From an uncultured SAR86 cluster bacterium (lineage in GTDB: Bacteria > Pseudomonadota > Gammaproteobacteria > Magnimaribacterales > D2472), in NCBI GenBank assembly GCA_902538705.1, contig CACBGD010000003.1, positions 25,554-89,553 on the forward strand: a stretch of 64,000 bases of DNA. The letters run 5' to 3'. Made by a program: the position numbers and the translations under genes. The notes under the pieces were generated by a model. It saw only the letters and a list, made by a program, of their open reading frames with translations, was not told the DNA's origin and did not search any database. The number at the start of each line of letters is the position of its first letter. The stretch's first letter is position 1. This document shows, in pieces, positions 30,392 to 40,410 of this stretch.

Positions 30392-32173
30392 GTGGGTTCT
30401 GAAGTAATAAAAATAGCAAATTGCAGTGGTTACTATGGTGACAGATTATCTGCGGCAAAAGAAATGGTTGAAGGAGGTCCGATTGACGTCCTAACTGGTG
30501 ATTACTTAGCAGAACTTACTATGACTATTCTTTTCAACCAAAAGCTGAAAAGAGGAGATGATAAAGGATATGTTGGTACATTCCTTAAACAGCTTAAAGA
30601 TGTTGCAAAAACTTGTAAGGAAAAAGAAATAAAGATTGTTACTAATGCTGGAGGCTTAAATCCAAAGTCTATGGCAAATGAAATTGAAATTATCTTAAGT
30701 GAATTAGGTTTAGAGATGCAGGTTGCCTATATCGATGGCGATGATTTAATGCCAAGAATGAGCGATCTTCAAAACATTGGTGAAGAGTTTATAAATATCG
30801 ATAAAGAAATCTCTCTTAAAGATTCTGGCTACACTACATTGACAGCTAATGCTTATCTTGGTGGGTGGGGGATAAAAGAGGCTTTAGATAGAGGGGCTGA
30901 AATTGTAGTTTGCCCTCGTGTCACTGATGCAGCAGTTGTAATTGGTCCAGCTGCGTGGAAATTTAATTGGAAAAGGGATGATTATGATCAACTTGCAGGT
31001 GCTCTTGCTGCTGGCCACATTATTGAATGTGGCTGTCAGGCAACAGGAGGCAATTATGCTTTCTTTGAAGAAGTTCCAAGTTTCGAAAATGTTGGTTTCC
31101 CAATTGCTGAAATTCAATCTGATGGTAATTTCTTTATAACAAAACATCCAGGTACTGGTGGCTTGGTCTCTACGGGAACTGTGACTGCTCAGCTTTTATA
31201 TGAGATTAGTTCACCTGCTTATATTAATCCTGATGTGGTAGCTCATTTTGATACGTTAAAAATAGAGGATGTTGATAAAGATAGGGTATTTGTTTCGGGC
31301 TGCAGAGGTAGCTCCCCTCCTAATAAGCATAAAGCATGTATTAATCTTGCTGGAGGTTATAGAAATGGTATGGATCTAATCTTAACTGGCCTTGATATTG
31401 AAAAAAAAGCTCAGGCATTTACAGATACTCTCTTTAATCTTGTCGGTGGTAGAGAGCAGTTTGATGAAGTACGAACAGATCTTCACAGAACGGATAAAGA
31501 AAATCCAAACTCAAATGAAGAGGCAATGGCAACACTTTCTCTTTCAGTGAAATCAAAGGATCCTGATTTGGTAGGCAGACTTTTTAGCGCAAAGATTGTT
31601 GAACTTTCTCTTGCTAACTATCCAGGCTTTTTTGCTCAAGGCAGTGTAAAGGCTAGCGGTCCTGTAATTGTTTATTGGCCTGCATTAGTAGAAAGCAAGC
31701 ATATTAAAGAAGTGGTTCACTTAAATGATGAGGTGTTCGAGATTACTCCAACAAGTGAGTTAGGGCTCGATGATATTTACTATCAAAAAGAACCTGCAGA
31801 TATTCTCCCCTGCCCTGAGGATGAATTTGAAAAAATAGCTTTTGGAAGAATTTTTGGGACTAGGTCTGGAGACAAAGGCGGATGTGCCAATTTAGGAGTG
31901 TGGGCAAAGACTGATATGGCTTTTTCTTTTCTTAGTTCTTATTTATCCGTTAAAAAGTTAAAAGAGCTTCTTCCAGACTTATCTGAATTCAAAATTGAGA
32001 GATATGATCTTCCAAATATAAAGTCATTAAATTTTTATATTCATGGCATTCTGGAAGATGGAATTTCTTCTAATAATAGAAAAGATGGACAAGCAAAATC
32101 ACTTGGTGAATACTTAAGAGCTAAACATATTGAAGTTCCTAAGATACTAAAAAAAGAAAATAAAAATGAATAA
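30392..32173 (+). CDS. AtuA family protein (acyclic terpene utilisation / DUF1446)
   Basis: GTG start; IKIANCSGYYGDRLSAAKEMVEGGPIDVLTGDYLAELTM, NAGGLNPKSMA, RVTDAAVVIGPAAWKFNW, C-terminal FGTRSGDKGGCANLGVWAK. Confidence 0.9.
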   Translation: MGSEVIKIANCSGYYGDRLSAAKEMVEGGPIDVLTGDYLAELTMTILFNQKLKRGDDKGYVGTFLKQLKDVAKTCKEKEIKIVTNAGGLNPKSMANEIEIILSELGLEMQVAYIDGDDLMPRMSDLQNIGEEFINIDKEISLKDSGYTTLTANAYLGGWGIKEALDRGAEIVVCPRVTDAAVVIGPAAWKFNWKRDDYDQLAGALAAGHIIECGCQATGGNYAFFEEVPSFENVGFPIAEIQSDGNFFITKHPGTGGLVSTGTVTAQLLYEISSPAYINPDVVAHFDTLKIEDVDKDRVFVSGCRGSSPPNKHKACINLAGGYRNGMDLILTGLDIEKKAQAFTDTLFNLVGGREQFDEVRTDLHRTDKENPNSNEEAMATLSLSVKSKDPDLVGRLFSAKIVELSLANYPGFFAQGSVKASGPVIVYWPALVESKHIKEVVHLNDEVFEITPTSELGLDDIYYQKEPADILPCPEDEFEKIAFGRIFGTRSGDKGGCANLGVWAKTDMAFSFLSSYLSVKKLKELLPDLSEFKIERYDLPNIKSLNFYIHGILEDGISSNNRKDGQAKSLGEYLRAKHIEVPKILKKENKNE

Positions 32174-32975
32174 TAAGAATTTATCTTTAGAAGGACTAAT
32201 CTTTGAGGCAATTGAGTTGTCGGTTGAAAATAATATCATGAGTATTACTCTGAATAGGCCTGAAAAAAAGAATGCCATTAACCCAGTAATGGCTAATGAA
32301 ATTATTTACTCGTTGGCATTTGCTGCCCAGGAAAGAGACATAAGAGTTGTAGTAATAAAAGCAAATGGTGATGTTTTTTGTGCAGGTGGTGATCTTGGAA
32401 CTATGTCGGGTAAATCACCTGAGAGCACTTCGAATGTGCCATCACTCGGAGGTGGAACTGAAGAAATAAGCCTAAAAATAAGAAGCTTGAATAAGCCAGT
32501 GATTTGTGAAATACAGGGCCCTGTTCTTGCTGGCGCTCTTCTTATGGTTACAAATTCAACTCATGCAATTGCTGTTGAAGAAGCTACTTTTTCTGCGCCT
32601 GAGATTAAAAGAGGAATTTGGCCTTTCATGGTTATGGCTGGTCTATTTAGAGTTATGCCTAAAAGACAAGGTCTAGATTTCATTATGAGAGGAAATAAAA
32701 TTAGTTCTCATGATGCAGAAAGATTTGGTCTTGTAAATAAGGTTGTTCATAAAGAGAAGCTAAGTGAAGAAGTAAATAAGATTGCAGCCGAGCTTACAAA
32801 ACTAGCTCCAGGAACAATGAAATTGGGACTTGAAGCATATAACCATCAAGATAAAATGGATTTTGATGAAGCTGTTCCTTTCCTTAAAGAGCAGCTAGAA
32901 AAATGTCTAAAGAGTGATGATGCAAAAGAAGGTATTACAGCGTTTTTAGAAAAAAGAGATCCGGACTGGAAATAA
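32166..32975 (+). CDS. Enoyl-CoA hydratase/isomerase family (AtuE-like by context)
   Basis: LNRPEKKNAINPVMANE, ANGDVFCAGGDLGTM, crotonase fold. Confidence 0.9.
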   Translation: MNNKNLSLEGLIFEAIELSVENNIMSITLNRPEKKNAINPVMANEIIYSLAFAAQERDIRVVVIKANGDVFCAGGDLGTMSGKSPESTSNVPSLGGGTEEISLKIRSLNKPVICEIQGPVLAGALLMVTNSTHAIAVEEATFSAPEIKRGIWPFMVMAGLFRVMPKRQGLDFIMRGNKISSHDAERFGLVNKVVHKEKLSEEVNKIAAELTKLAPGTMKLGLEAYNHQDKMDFDEAVPFLKEQLEKCLKSDDAKEGITAFLEKRDPDWK

Positions 32976-32978
32976 AAA

Positions 32979-33386
32979 ATGAAAGTATTTAATAAATTAT
33001 CTCCAAATGATGAACAACTTAATGGTTTTGTGGAAGGAGACATAGAGACTCCAATTGCTATGGTAAATCTCCTTAAATTTAAAGAAAAGGCAGAGTATGA
33101 GGATGGAAGAGATACTAATCTATCTGGTGCTGAGGCATATGCTATTTATGCAGAAAAAGTTAAAGAATGTCTTAAGAAGGTTGGTGCTGAAATTGTTTTC
33201 TCTAGTTTGGTTAGCAGACTGATGCTGGGAGAAGTTGAGGATCTATGGGACTCTATTGCAATAGCAAGATATCCAAGTAGAAAAGCAATGCTCGAAATGA
33301 TTATGGATCCTTATTACCAAGAGATTGAAAAACACCGATCAGCAGGTCTTGAGGGTCAACTAAATATTGAAACAAAGGACTTCTAA
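32979..33386 (+). CDS. DUF1330 domain protein
   Basis: TPIAMVNLLKFKEKAEY...GAEAYAIYAEKV...ARYPSRKAMLEMIMDPYYQEIEKHRSAGL, DUF1330/dimeric alpha-beta barrel pattern. Confidence 0.75.
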   Translation: MKVFNKLSPNDEQLNGFVEGDIETPIAMVNLLKFKEKAEYEDGRDTNLSGAEAYAIYAEKVKECLKKVGAEIVFSSLVSRLMLGEVEDLWDSIAIARYPSRKAMLEMIMDPYYQEIEKHRSAGLEGQLNIETKDF

Positions 33387-34612
33387 TGGATTTAAATTAT
33401 GGTCCAAAATATGATGATTTTAAAAAAGAGGTTAAATCTTTTTGCAATGAATATAAGGATCTAAGATTTGTCGATAGCTCCCAATCACCTCTTGCATCAA
33501 ATGGAAAAGGGAAACATGGTCCAGAGCTTACAAGAGCTAACTGGCAAAAGTTACTGATTGAAAGAGGATATTTTGCAAGGTCAGTACCAAAAGAATATGG
33601 TGGATATGGTGGCGATCCGGACATTATAAAATCAAGAATAATAGCAACAGAGTTCTCTAAAGCTAAAGTTCCCTCAGGAATGGGTGGACAAGGAATTGAT
33701 ATGCTTGTCCCTACTCTCTTGGAGCTAGGAACAGAAGAGCAAAAACAAAAATATATCATGCCAACCCTTCATGGAGAGATGATTTGGTGCCAAGGCTACT
33801 CTGAGCCCAACGCAGGAAGTGATCTTGCAAGTCTTCAAACAAAAGGAGAGCTCATTGATGACGAGTGGGTCATAAATGGTCAGAAAATCTGGACTAGTAC
33901 TGCTCAATATGCCCAAATGATGTTTTGTCTTGTGAGAACTGAACCTGATGCTCCAAAACATGGTGGTATTAGTTATTTGCTTATTCCAATGGATGCACCA
34001 GGAATAGAAATAAGACCTTTAGTTGATATGACTTTAAAAGCTGGATTCAATGAGGTCTTTTTTACAGATGTAAAAGTTCCAGCAACAAATATTGTTGGAA
34101 ATAGAGGTGAAGGTTGGGCTGTTGCAAATGCAACCTTAAGCCATGAGAGAGGTTCTCTTGCTGATCCAAATGCCACAATGAATAGAATCAATATGCTTAT
34201 TGATCTAATGAAAGAAGAGTCAATCGATGGGAAGAAACTTATTGATATTCCAGTCTACAGAGATAAACTAATGGCACTTCAAGGAAAAGTAGTTGCTTTT
34301 CAGTCTCACAGTCTTAGAACTCTATCTTCAAAAATTAATCCTGGGCAAGATGTGAAACTAGGAAAAATGATCCAAAAATTGGTTGGGACAGAATTAAGAC
34401 ATGAATTAGAAGGATTTGCTATCGACATCATGGGAGAAATAGGAACATTATATGAACAGAGTCCCCTTTTGAGAGATGGTGGAAGTTGGCAATTCATATA
34501 CATGTATTTCTTAGGTCTAATAATTGGCGGCGGAACAAGTCAAATTCAAAAAAATATTATCTCTGAAAGAGGTCTTGGAATGCCCCGTGAACCGAAAGTT
34601 AAGGATAATTAA
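33386..34612 (+). CDS. Acyl-CoA dehydrogenase family (alpha-like member of a tandem pair)
   Basis: WCQGYSEPNAGSDLASLQT, NGQKIWTSTAQYAQMMFCLVRT, C-terminal IIGGGTSQIQKNIISERGLGMPRE. Confidence 0.92.
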   Translation: MDLNYGPKYDDFKKEVKSFCNEYKDLRFVDSSQSPLASNGKGKHGPELTRANWQKLLIERGYFARSVPKEYGGYGGDPDIIKSRIIATEFSKAKVPSGMGGQGIDMLVPTLLELGTEEQKQKYIMPTLHGEMIWCQGYSEPNAGSDLASLQTKGELIDDEWVINGQKIWTSTAQYAQMMFCLVRTEPDAPKHGGISYLLIPMDAPGIEIRPLVDMTLKAGFNEVFFTDVKVPATNIVGNRGEGWAVANATLSHERGSLADPNATMNRINMLIDLMKEESIDGKKLIDIPVYRDKLMALQGKVVAFQSHSLRTLSSKINPGQDVKLGKMIQKLVGTELRHELEGFAIDIMGEIGTLYEQSPLLRDGGSWQFIYMYFLGLIIGGGTSQIQKNIISERGLGMPREPKVKDN

Positions 34613-34613
34613 A

Positions 34614-35702
34614 ATGTATTTTGGACTCTCAGAAGATCAAGAATTTTTTCAAGAAAATATAAAGAAATTCTTAGATGATAACGCATCGGTAGATGTTATA
34701 AGGAAGATTGCAACGGATCATCCTGAGCATCAGAAAGATATCCAAGAAGGTCTTGTTTCTCTTGGTATCAATAGCTTATTAGTACCTGAAGAATACGGTG
34801 GATTAGGTCTTAATATTCTTTTTGCAACAGCTGTAAGTCAAGCATTAGGGTCAGGAATTGCACCTTCTGCATTTATAGGATCATATGTTATGGCTCCAAT
34901 CGCTATTTTGAATGGTGGCTCTGAGGACCAAAAAAAACTTTATCTTCCTGATGTAGCCTCTGGAAAAATTACTTTTGCTGTGGGTTTTTCTGAATTCATC
35001 GGTGCCAGAGAAAATTGTGAGATTATTTTTAAAGATGGCAAACTAAATGGAAGATCAATTTTTGTATTAGATTCTAGTGATGCTTCACATATTATGGTCG
35101 CTGACAAAGATGGAAAGATTTATATTGCATTAATGGACTCTGAGGGTTTAACTAAAAATCATCTCACTACTGTAGACAAAACTAGATCTTTTTCTGAGGT
35201 TGTATTTAAAGAAGTTGAGGTTGAATTACTAGAAAAATCTAAAGATACTCTTAATCCTATTCAAAAGTCTATAGATGCTGGAAGAGTAGCTTTAGCTGCA
35301 GATACTGTAGGTGCAGCTCAAGAAATGATAAATAAAGCTGTTGAGTACTCAAAGGAAAGAAAACAATTTGGTAGAGTTATAGGTTCTTTTCAAGCCGTTA
35401 AGCATATGTGTGCTGAAATGACTGCGGACCTTGAGCCTTGCTATGCGATGGTTTGGCATGCAGCTCATTGCATAGATGAAGATGAAGAGGATTCAAGATT
35501 TATGTCATGTCATTCTAAAGCTCATACTTCTGAAGTTGGAAAGGCAATCGCAAAAAAAGCTACGGAAGTCCATGGTGGAATGGGGTTTACTGATTTACTT
35601 GGGCTTCATTATTGGTTCAAGAGAATTGGTGTTAATAGACAACTTCTTGGTGCTCCAGAGATTATCAGAGAAGAAGCAGCTAAAATCCAGAAACTTATTT
35701 AA
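34614..35702 (+). CDS. Acyl-CoA dehydrogenase family (beta-like member of a tandem pair)
   Basis: MYFGLSEDQEFFQENIKKFLDD...YSKERKQFGRVIGSFQAVKHMCAEM...EVHGGMGFTDLLGLHYWFKR; start revised from 34524 to the ATG at 34614. Confidence 0.9.
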   Translation: MYFGLSEDQEFFQENIKKFLDDNASVDVIRKIATDHPEHQKDIQEGLVSLGINSLLVPEEYGGLGLNILFATAVSQALGSGIAPSAFIGSYVMAPIAILNGGSEDQKKLYLPDVASGKITFAVGFSEFIGARENCEIIFKDGKLNGRSIFVLDSSDASHIMVADKDGKIYIALMDSEGLTKNHLTTVDKTRSFSEVVFKEVEVELLEKSKDTLNPIQKSIDAGRVALAADTVGAAQEMINKAVEYSKERKQFGRVIGSFQAVKHMCAEMTADLEPCYAMVWHAAHCIDEDEEDSRFMSCHSKAHTSEVGKAIAKKATEVHGGMGFTDLLGLHYWFKRIGVNRQLLGAPEIIREEAAKIQKLI

Positions 35703-35704
35703 AA

Positions 35705-37774
35705 TTGAAGAAAATAACTAAAAATTTATTTTTATTATCCTTTTTTGGGATATCTTTATTTGCATCTTCTGAAAAAGTTGATTTTTCAGTCTCCGAAAAA
35801 TATAAAGATTTAAGCTCTGAGATTTTCAAGAACATCTCCTCACATCACTACACAAGAGAAATTGATAAAGAAAGTTTTAATGAATTGTATATTGGTGCCC
35901 TCCTAGAGGAATTGGATGGAAATAAAAATCTATTTTTAAGCTATGAAATAAAATCTTTCAAAAGAAAATCTTCTAATTATAAAAAAAATAATGAGAATTT
36001 TGATATTAATTTGGCTTATGAAATCCTCAATACCTATTTTAATAGGGTCATTGAAGTTTCTGAATATCAAATTAAGTTAGCTCAAAAAGATAGCTTTGAT
36101 TTATCTATATATGAGGGTATTGATATTTTTTATGATGATAATGAATACGCTTCTACTATGCTTGAGTTAAAAGAGAGATGGAGGAAAACAACAAAAAATG
36201 ATTTTATAGTTTCTGTTTTAGCAAAAGATGATGAAGATGAGATTATTTCTAATCTTACAAATAGGTATGAAAGAAGAATTAAAAGAGTCTTGCAGAGAAA
36301 AGATGAAGACATTTTTTTATTAGCTATAAATATAATGACAAGGCAGTTTGATCCTCATTCAACATATTTATCTCCCTATAATGCAGAAGATTTTGAGATT
36401 GATATGAGTTTAAAACTTGGTGGCATAGGTGCATTGCTTTCAAACTCTGCGACAGAGGACTACGCAATAATTGTAAGTCTTGTTCCAGGTGGTCCTGCAG
36501 AAAAAAATGGTGAACTGGAACCTAATGACAAAATCGTAAAGATCAAACAACAAAATGAAGATATTTTTGAAGACGTAACTGGATGGAGGATTGATGAGGT
36601 TGTCCAAAAAGTCAGAGGGGAGCCTCAGACTCTCGTAACATTGGAGATCATACCAGGAGGCGCTGAAGATAACAGTGTTCGAAAAATAATTGAAATTGAA
36701 AGAGAGATAGTCGAATTAGAAGAGAGAGCGGCAAAATCAAAAATTTATTCTCTTAATAAGAATGGTAGTGAATATAAAATTGGAATTATTGACCTGCCTT
36801 CTTTTTATTTAGATTTTGAAGCATGGCAAGCCAGGGATCCAAGTTATAAAAGTAGCAGTAAAGATGTTAAAAATATTTTGGACGAATTTAAAAAACAATC
36901 AGTTGATGCAGTTTTGGTTGATCTTAGAAATAATTCTGGTGGAGCACTTACGGAAGCAAATAAACTTACAGGGTTATTTACATCAGCTGGGGCTACGCTT
37001 CAAATCAAAGAATCTAATGGCAATATTATCCCCTGGGGTGATGCAAGAGTGAGGCAAGCTTGGTCAAAACCTATGGCGGTCTTAGTTAATAGGTATTCTG
37101 CTTCTGCTTCTGAAATATTTGCAGGTGCAATTCAAGATTATCAACGAGGACTAGTAATTGGACAGAGAACATTTGGAAAAGGAACAGTCCAAAGATTAGA
37201 TAATTTGTCTGAGGGACAACTAAAAATTACTGAATCAAAATTTTATAGAGTTAGTGGAGATAGCACCCAAAGCAGAGGTATAGATCCCGACATTATTCTT
37301 CCATCAACCTGGGACATAGAAACGGTTGGTGAAAGCTCCCTTCCCTCTCATTTGCCATGGGATAAAATAAAACCAACTAGATATAGAACCTTTACCGAAG
37401 ACTCAATTGCAATTGAAAAAACTATTGTTGCCTATGAAGAGCGTTTATCTACTGATCCAAATCTTATTTATTTAAAAGATGTTAGATCACGGTATGATCA
37501 AAATAAGAATAAAATGGAACTCTCTTTAAACATAGATGAAAGAAGATCTGAGCAAAAAGAAAGAAAGCAATGGCTCCTTGAGGTAGAAAATAAAAGAAGG
37601 TCATCTCTTGGCATGGAAATTTTTAAAGATTACGAAAGTATGGATGAATTCAATGATAATTTTGATCCTGAGGATATTGATACAATTAAAGACTATTCTT
37701 TACTTCAAGGTATAGAAATTATTGGTGACTATATTGATTCAGAATCTAATTTTCTTAGTTGGAGAAATACATAA
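35705..37774 (+). CDS. prc: Carboxy-terminal (tail-specific) processing protease
   Basis: TTG start; signal peptide; PDZ region GGIGALLS...VSLVPGGPAEKNGELEPNDKIVKI; S41 motifs VDLRNNSGGALTEA, NRYSASASEIFAGAIQDYQRGLVIGQRTFGKGTVQ; DUF3340-like C-terminus. Confidence 0.93.
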   Translation: MKKITKNLFLLSFFGISLFASSEKVDFSVSEKYKDLSSEIFKNISSHHYTREIDKESFNELYIGALLEELDGNKNLFLSYEIKSFKRKSSNYKKNNENFDINLAYEILNTYFNRVIEVSEYQIKLAQKDSFDLSIYEGIDIFYDDNEYASTMLELKERWRKTTKNDFIVSVLAKDDEDEIISNLTNRYERRIKRVLQRKDEDIFLLAINIMTRQFDPHSTYLSPYNAEDFEIDMSLKLGGIGALLSNSATEDYAIIVSLVPGGPAEKNGELEPNDKIVKIKQQNEDIFEDVTGWRIDEVVQKVRGEPQTLVTLEIIPGGAEDNSVRKIIEIEREIVELEERAAKSKIYSLNKNGSEYKIGIIDLPSFYLDFEAWQARDPSYKSSSKDVKNILDEFKKQSVDAVLVDLRNNSGGALTEANKLTGLFTSAGATLQIKESNGNIIPWGDARVRQAWSKPMAVLVNRYSASASEIFAGAIQDYQRGLVIGQRTFGKGTVQRLDNLSEGQLKITESKFYRVSGDSTQSRGIDPDIILPSTWDIETVGESSLPSHLPWDKIKPTRYRTFTEDSIAIEKTIVAYEERLSTDPNLIYLKDVRSRYDQNKNKMELSLNIDERRSEQKERKQWLLEVENKRRSSLGMEIFKDYESMDEFNDNFDPEDIDTIKDYSLLQGIEIIGDYIDSESNFLSWRNT

Positions 37775-38577
37775 TGAAATGTATATCATTTAATATTAAT
37801 AGCGTTCGTGCGCGACCACATCAGCTCATTCACCTCAGAGATAATCTTTACCCAGATGTGATAGGCCTTCAAGAAACCAAAGTTGATGATCCTGAATTTC
37901 CTATTGAAGAAATTAATGAAATTGGTTATCACGCAGAGCATTGGGGTGGCAAAGGTCACTATGGTGTTGCATTACTTAGCAAAGAAAAACCAATTTTTGT
38001 CCAAAAAGGTTTTCCGGATGATGATGAGGATGAACAAAAAAGGTTCATACACTGTACTTATAAAATAGGAAAAAAAGAATTTGATATCTTGAATGGTTAT
38101 TTCCCGCAAGGAGAAAATAGAGAGCATCCCACAAAGTTTCCTAAAAAAGTTAAGTATTACAAAGATTTAGAGCAGTACATACAAAATCTTGATAAAGAAA
38201 ATATTATTCTAATGGGTGACTTCAATGTAGCTCCTGAAGATGAGGATATAGGCATTGGTGATGTAAATGCAAAAAGATGGTTGAGGGAGGGAAAATGTGC
38301 CTTTCTTCCTGAAGAGAGAGAAATGTGGTTTAAGATCCTTAATATGGGATTTACTGATAGCTGGAGATTTCAAAATCCTGGAATAAATGATAAATATACT
38401 TGGTTTGATTATCGATCAAGGATGTTTGATCAAGATCCCAAAAGAGGTTTAAGGATTGATCAAATACTCGTATCAGAGCCTCTAAAAAGTTCTATTAAAA
38501 ACACTGGCATGGATTATGATGCACGTGCCATGGAAAAACCATCTGATCACTGCCCTATTTGGCTAGAGTTAGCTTAA
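37774..38577 (+). CDS. xthA: Exodeoxyribonuclease III
   Basis: KCISFNINSVRARPHQL, GLQETKVDDPEFP, GDFNVAPEDEDIG, RIDQILVS, PSDHCPIWLEL. Confidence 0.94.
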   Translation: MKCISFNINSVRARPHQLIHLRDNLYPDVIGLQETKVDDPEFPIEEINEIGYHAEHWGGKGHYGVALLSKEKPIFVQKGFPDDDEDEQKRFIHCTYKIGKKEFDILNGYFPQGENREHPTKFPKKVKYYKDLEQYIQNLDKENIILMGDFNVAPEDEDIGIGDVNAKRWLREGKCAFLPEEREMWFKILNMGFTDSWRFQNPGINDKYTWFDYRSRMFDQDPKRGLRIDQILVSEPLKSSIKNTGMDYDARAMEKPSDHCPIWLELA

Positions 38578-39021
38578 TTAACGCTTTGCTTTGAAAAATC
38601 TTTGAATGATCTCTTTGCATTCATTCTCTAAAATTCCAATCTCATAATGAGTCTTGTGATTGTGAAACGGCTTATCAAGAAAATTATCTTGCGAAACTAT
38701 TGATCCTTCTTTTGGTTCTTTAGCCCCTATATAAAGATTATCTATTCTTGAGGCAACAATTGCCTTTGCACACAAGTGGCAAGGCTCGATAGTTGAATAG
38801 ATATCACACCCAATTAATCTATAGTTTTGTTCTTTCTGTGATGCCATTTTAATAGCTTCAATTTCTGCATGAGCGAAGACCGAGTTTTTTTCAATTGTTC
38901 TATTTTGACCATGTCCAATAATTTCATTATTTTTTACCACAACTGCGCCTATTGGAACTTCATCATTTTCGAAAGCTATCTTAGCCCTTATTAGAGCTTC
39001 TTTCATAAATAGTTCTTTCAT
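38578..39021 (-). CDS. tadA: tRNA-specific adenosine deaminase
   Basis: EVPIGAVVVKNNEIIGHGQNRTIEKNSVFAHAEIEAI (HAE) and STIEPCHLCAKAIVASRI (PCxxC). Confidence 0.95.
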   Translation of the reverse strand: MKELFMKEALIRAKIAFENDEVPIGAVVVKNNEIIGHGQNRTIEKNSVFAHAEIEAIKMASQKEQNYRLIGCDIYSTIEPCHLCAKAIVASRIDNLYIGAKEPKEGSIVSQDNFLDKPFHNHKTHYEIGILENECKEIIQRFFKAKR

Positions 39022-40410
39022 TTAATTTTTTGAGCTAACAAAAAAGTTTTGAAGCTTTTCTAGTATCTTTTTTTGGGAATTCTCTGCAGTTTCCATCTTA
39101 GTAGTAAGTTCCTCATAAGCTTTTGCGGCGTCTGGCCATGGGCCCTCTTCGTTAAACCTCTTATGTATTAATTCCGAAACATTTTTTTCAATCTTTCTAT
39201 CAATCCTGTCAGGGAAATGAAGGTATAAGATTCTTTTAGCAAATTCTCTGTATCTATCATCTTTTATTCTGATAGCAATATTATGTTTCGTTTCAAAATC
39301 TTCAGATTTATGAAATTCTTGAAACAATCTTGAATCGTCAGGCGATGGAAATCCTTCATAAACCTGTTGTTCAATAAAGTCCTTTGCAGGATAAAACGGC
39401 TTATCTATATCTGAGCAAGCAGCAACTATTCTCTCTTTAAATTCAAAATTCTCTCTTATCTTTTTAGCCCTTGATACTAACTCATCCTGAGTTAAATCAA
39501 ATTTGAAATCAAATTTCTCTCCATCGGCGACTGCTTGAGACTTATTTATTGCTAATACTTTAAAAGGTGACTCAGCATTCGGTTTTTCAATATAAGAAAT
39601 GAGTTCATGGTATTCAAGCTCAATGATATCCTCGATTGGATAAGACAAGTCCAAGAAAATTGCTTTATTTGGAGACTCTGGATTCTGACAAATAAATGTT
39701 AGTGGATATATAAACCTATATCTCGGCCCCCTTTGCACATAACCAAAATAGTTTCTGGTTGAAAGCATGTCTATGAAACTTGCTTTTGTTGCTTGAAGAA
39801 AAAAATCTTCAACTAAATCAGAGTGCTCTGAATTTATGTACTTAATAAGATGTACCATGAATTCACAATCTGTAAGAGCATCATGCGCATCTGATACATC
39901 AATACCAATTTTTGGAAGAATCTGATCAAGTTTTAGTATTGGTAAATCATAATTATTCATATTGAACTTAATAAAGTCAGGATAGAGATAGGAAACTAAC
40001 AAAATTAAGAAATATAAGTCACTTCTACCATTGCCATTTGTGTTTGTAATATATGGCGGCAATAGATTCCAATAGAACTGTCTTCTATATAGCTCTTCGT
40101 CAAACTGATGACCGTTATAGGTTATAAAAATCGACTGTTTATCATCACTCCATTTCTCCCAAGTATCATATATGTCTTTCATCATTTGATAATGAGATAT
40201 ATTTGAATCAAGACTTGAAATCTTTTTGTGAACTAAATAAGCGCCTGGTTGAGGAACAACCCATGGTAGTGGCCTAGATTCAATATTCTGAGCATCAATT
40301 CTTTCAAAACTTTCATCTGTTAAGATTGAGGCAGATTGAATTATTTGTATAAAATCTTTTTCTCTTAGGCCTGTTGTTTCAGTATCACTGAAAATATAGT
40401 TTTTTTGCAT
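39022..40410 (-). CDS. sbcB: Exodeoxyribonuclease I
   Basis: FSDTETTGLREKDFIQIIQSA DEDD exonuclease motif; QRGPRYRFIYPLTFI; NGHQFDEELYRRQFYWNLLPPYITN. Confidence 0.93.
   Translation of the reverse strand: MQKNYIFSDTETTGLREKDFIQIIQSASILTDESFERIDAQNIESRPLPWVVPQPGAYLVHKKISSLDSNISHYQMMKDIYDTWEKWSDDKQSIFITYNGHQFDEELYRRQFYWNLLPPYITNTNGNGRSDLYFLILLVSYLYPDFIKFNMNNYDLPILKLDQILPKIGIDVSDAHDALTDCEFMVHLIKYINSEHSDLVEDFFLQATKASFIDMLSTRNYFGYVQRGPRYRFIYPLTFICQNPESPNKAIFLDLSYPIEDIIELEYHELISYIEKPNAESPFKVLAINKSQAVADGEKFDFKFDLTQDELVSRAKKIRENFEFKERIVAACSDIDKPFYPAKDFIEQQVYEGFPSPDDSRLFQEFHKSEDFETKHNIAIRIKDDRYREFAKRILYLHFPDRIDRKIEKNVSELIHKRFNEEGPWPDAAKAYEELTTKMETAENSQKKILEKLQNFFVSSKN

Noticed and set aside
30392-30394. 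AtuA gene apparently lacking an ATG start near its N-terminus
   Set aside because: GTG at 30392 gives the expected AtuA N-terminus right after the upstream stop, so no truncation or frameshift.
33397-33759. 120-aa - strand ORF opposite the acyl-CoA dehydrogenase
   Set aside because: Antisense shadow of a conserved coding region.
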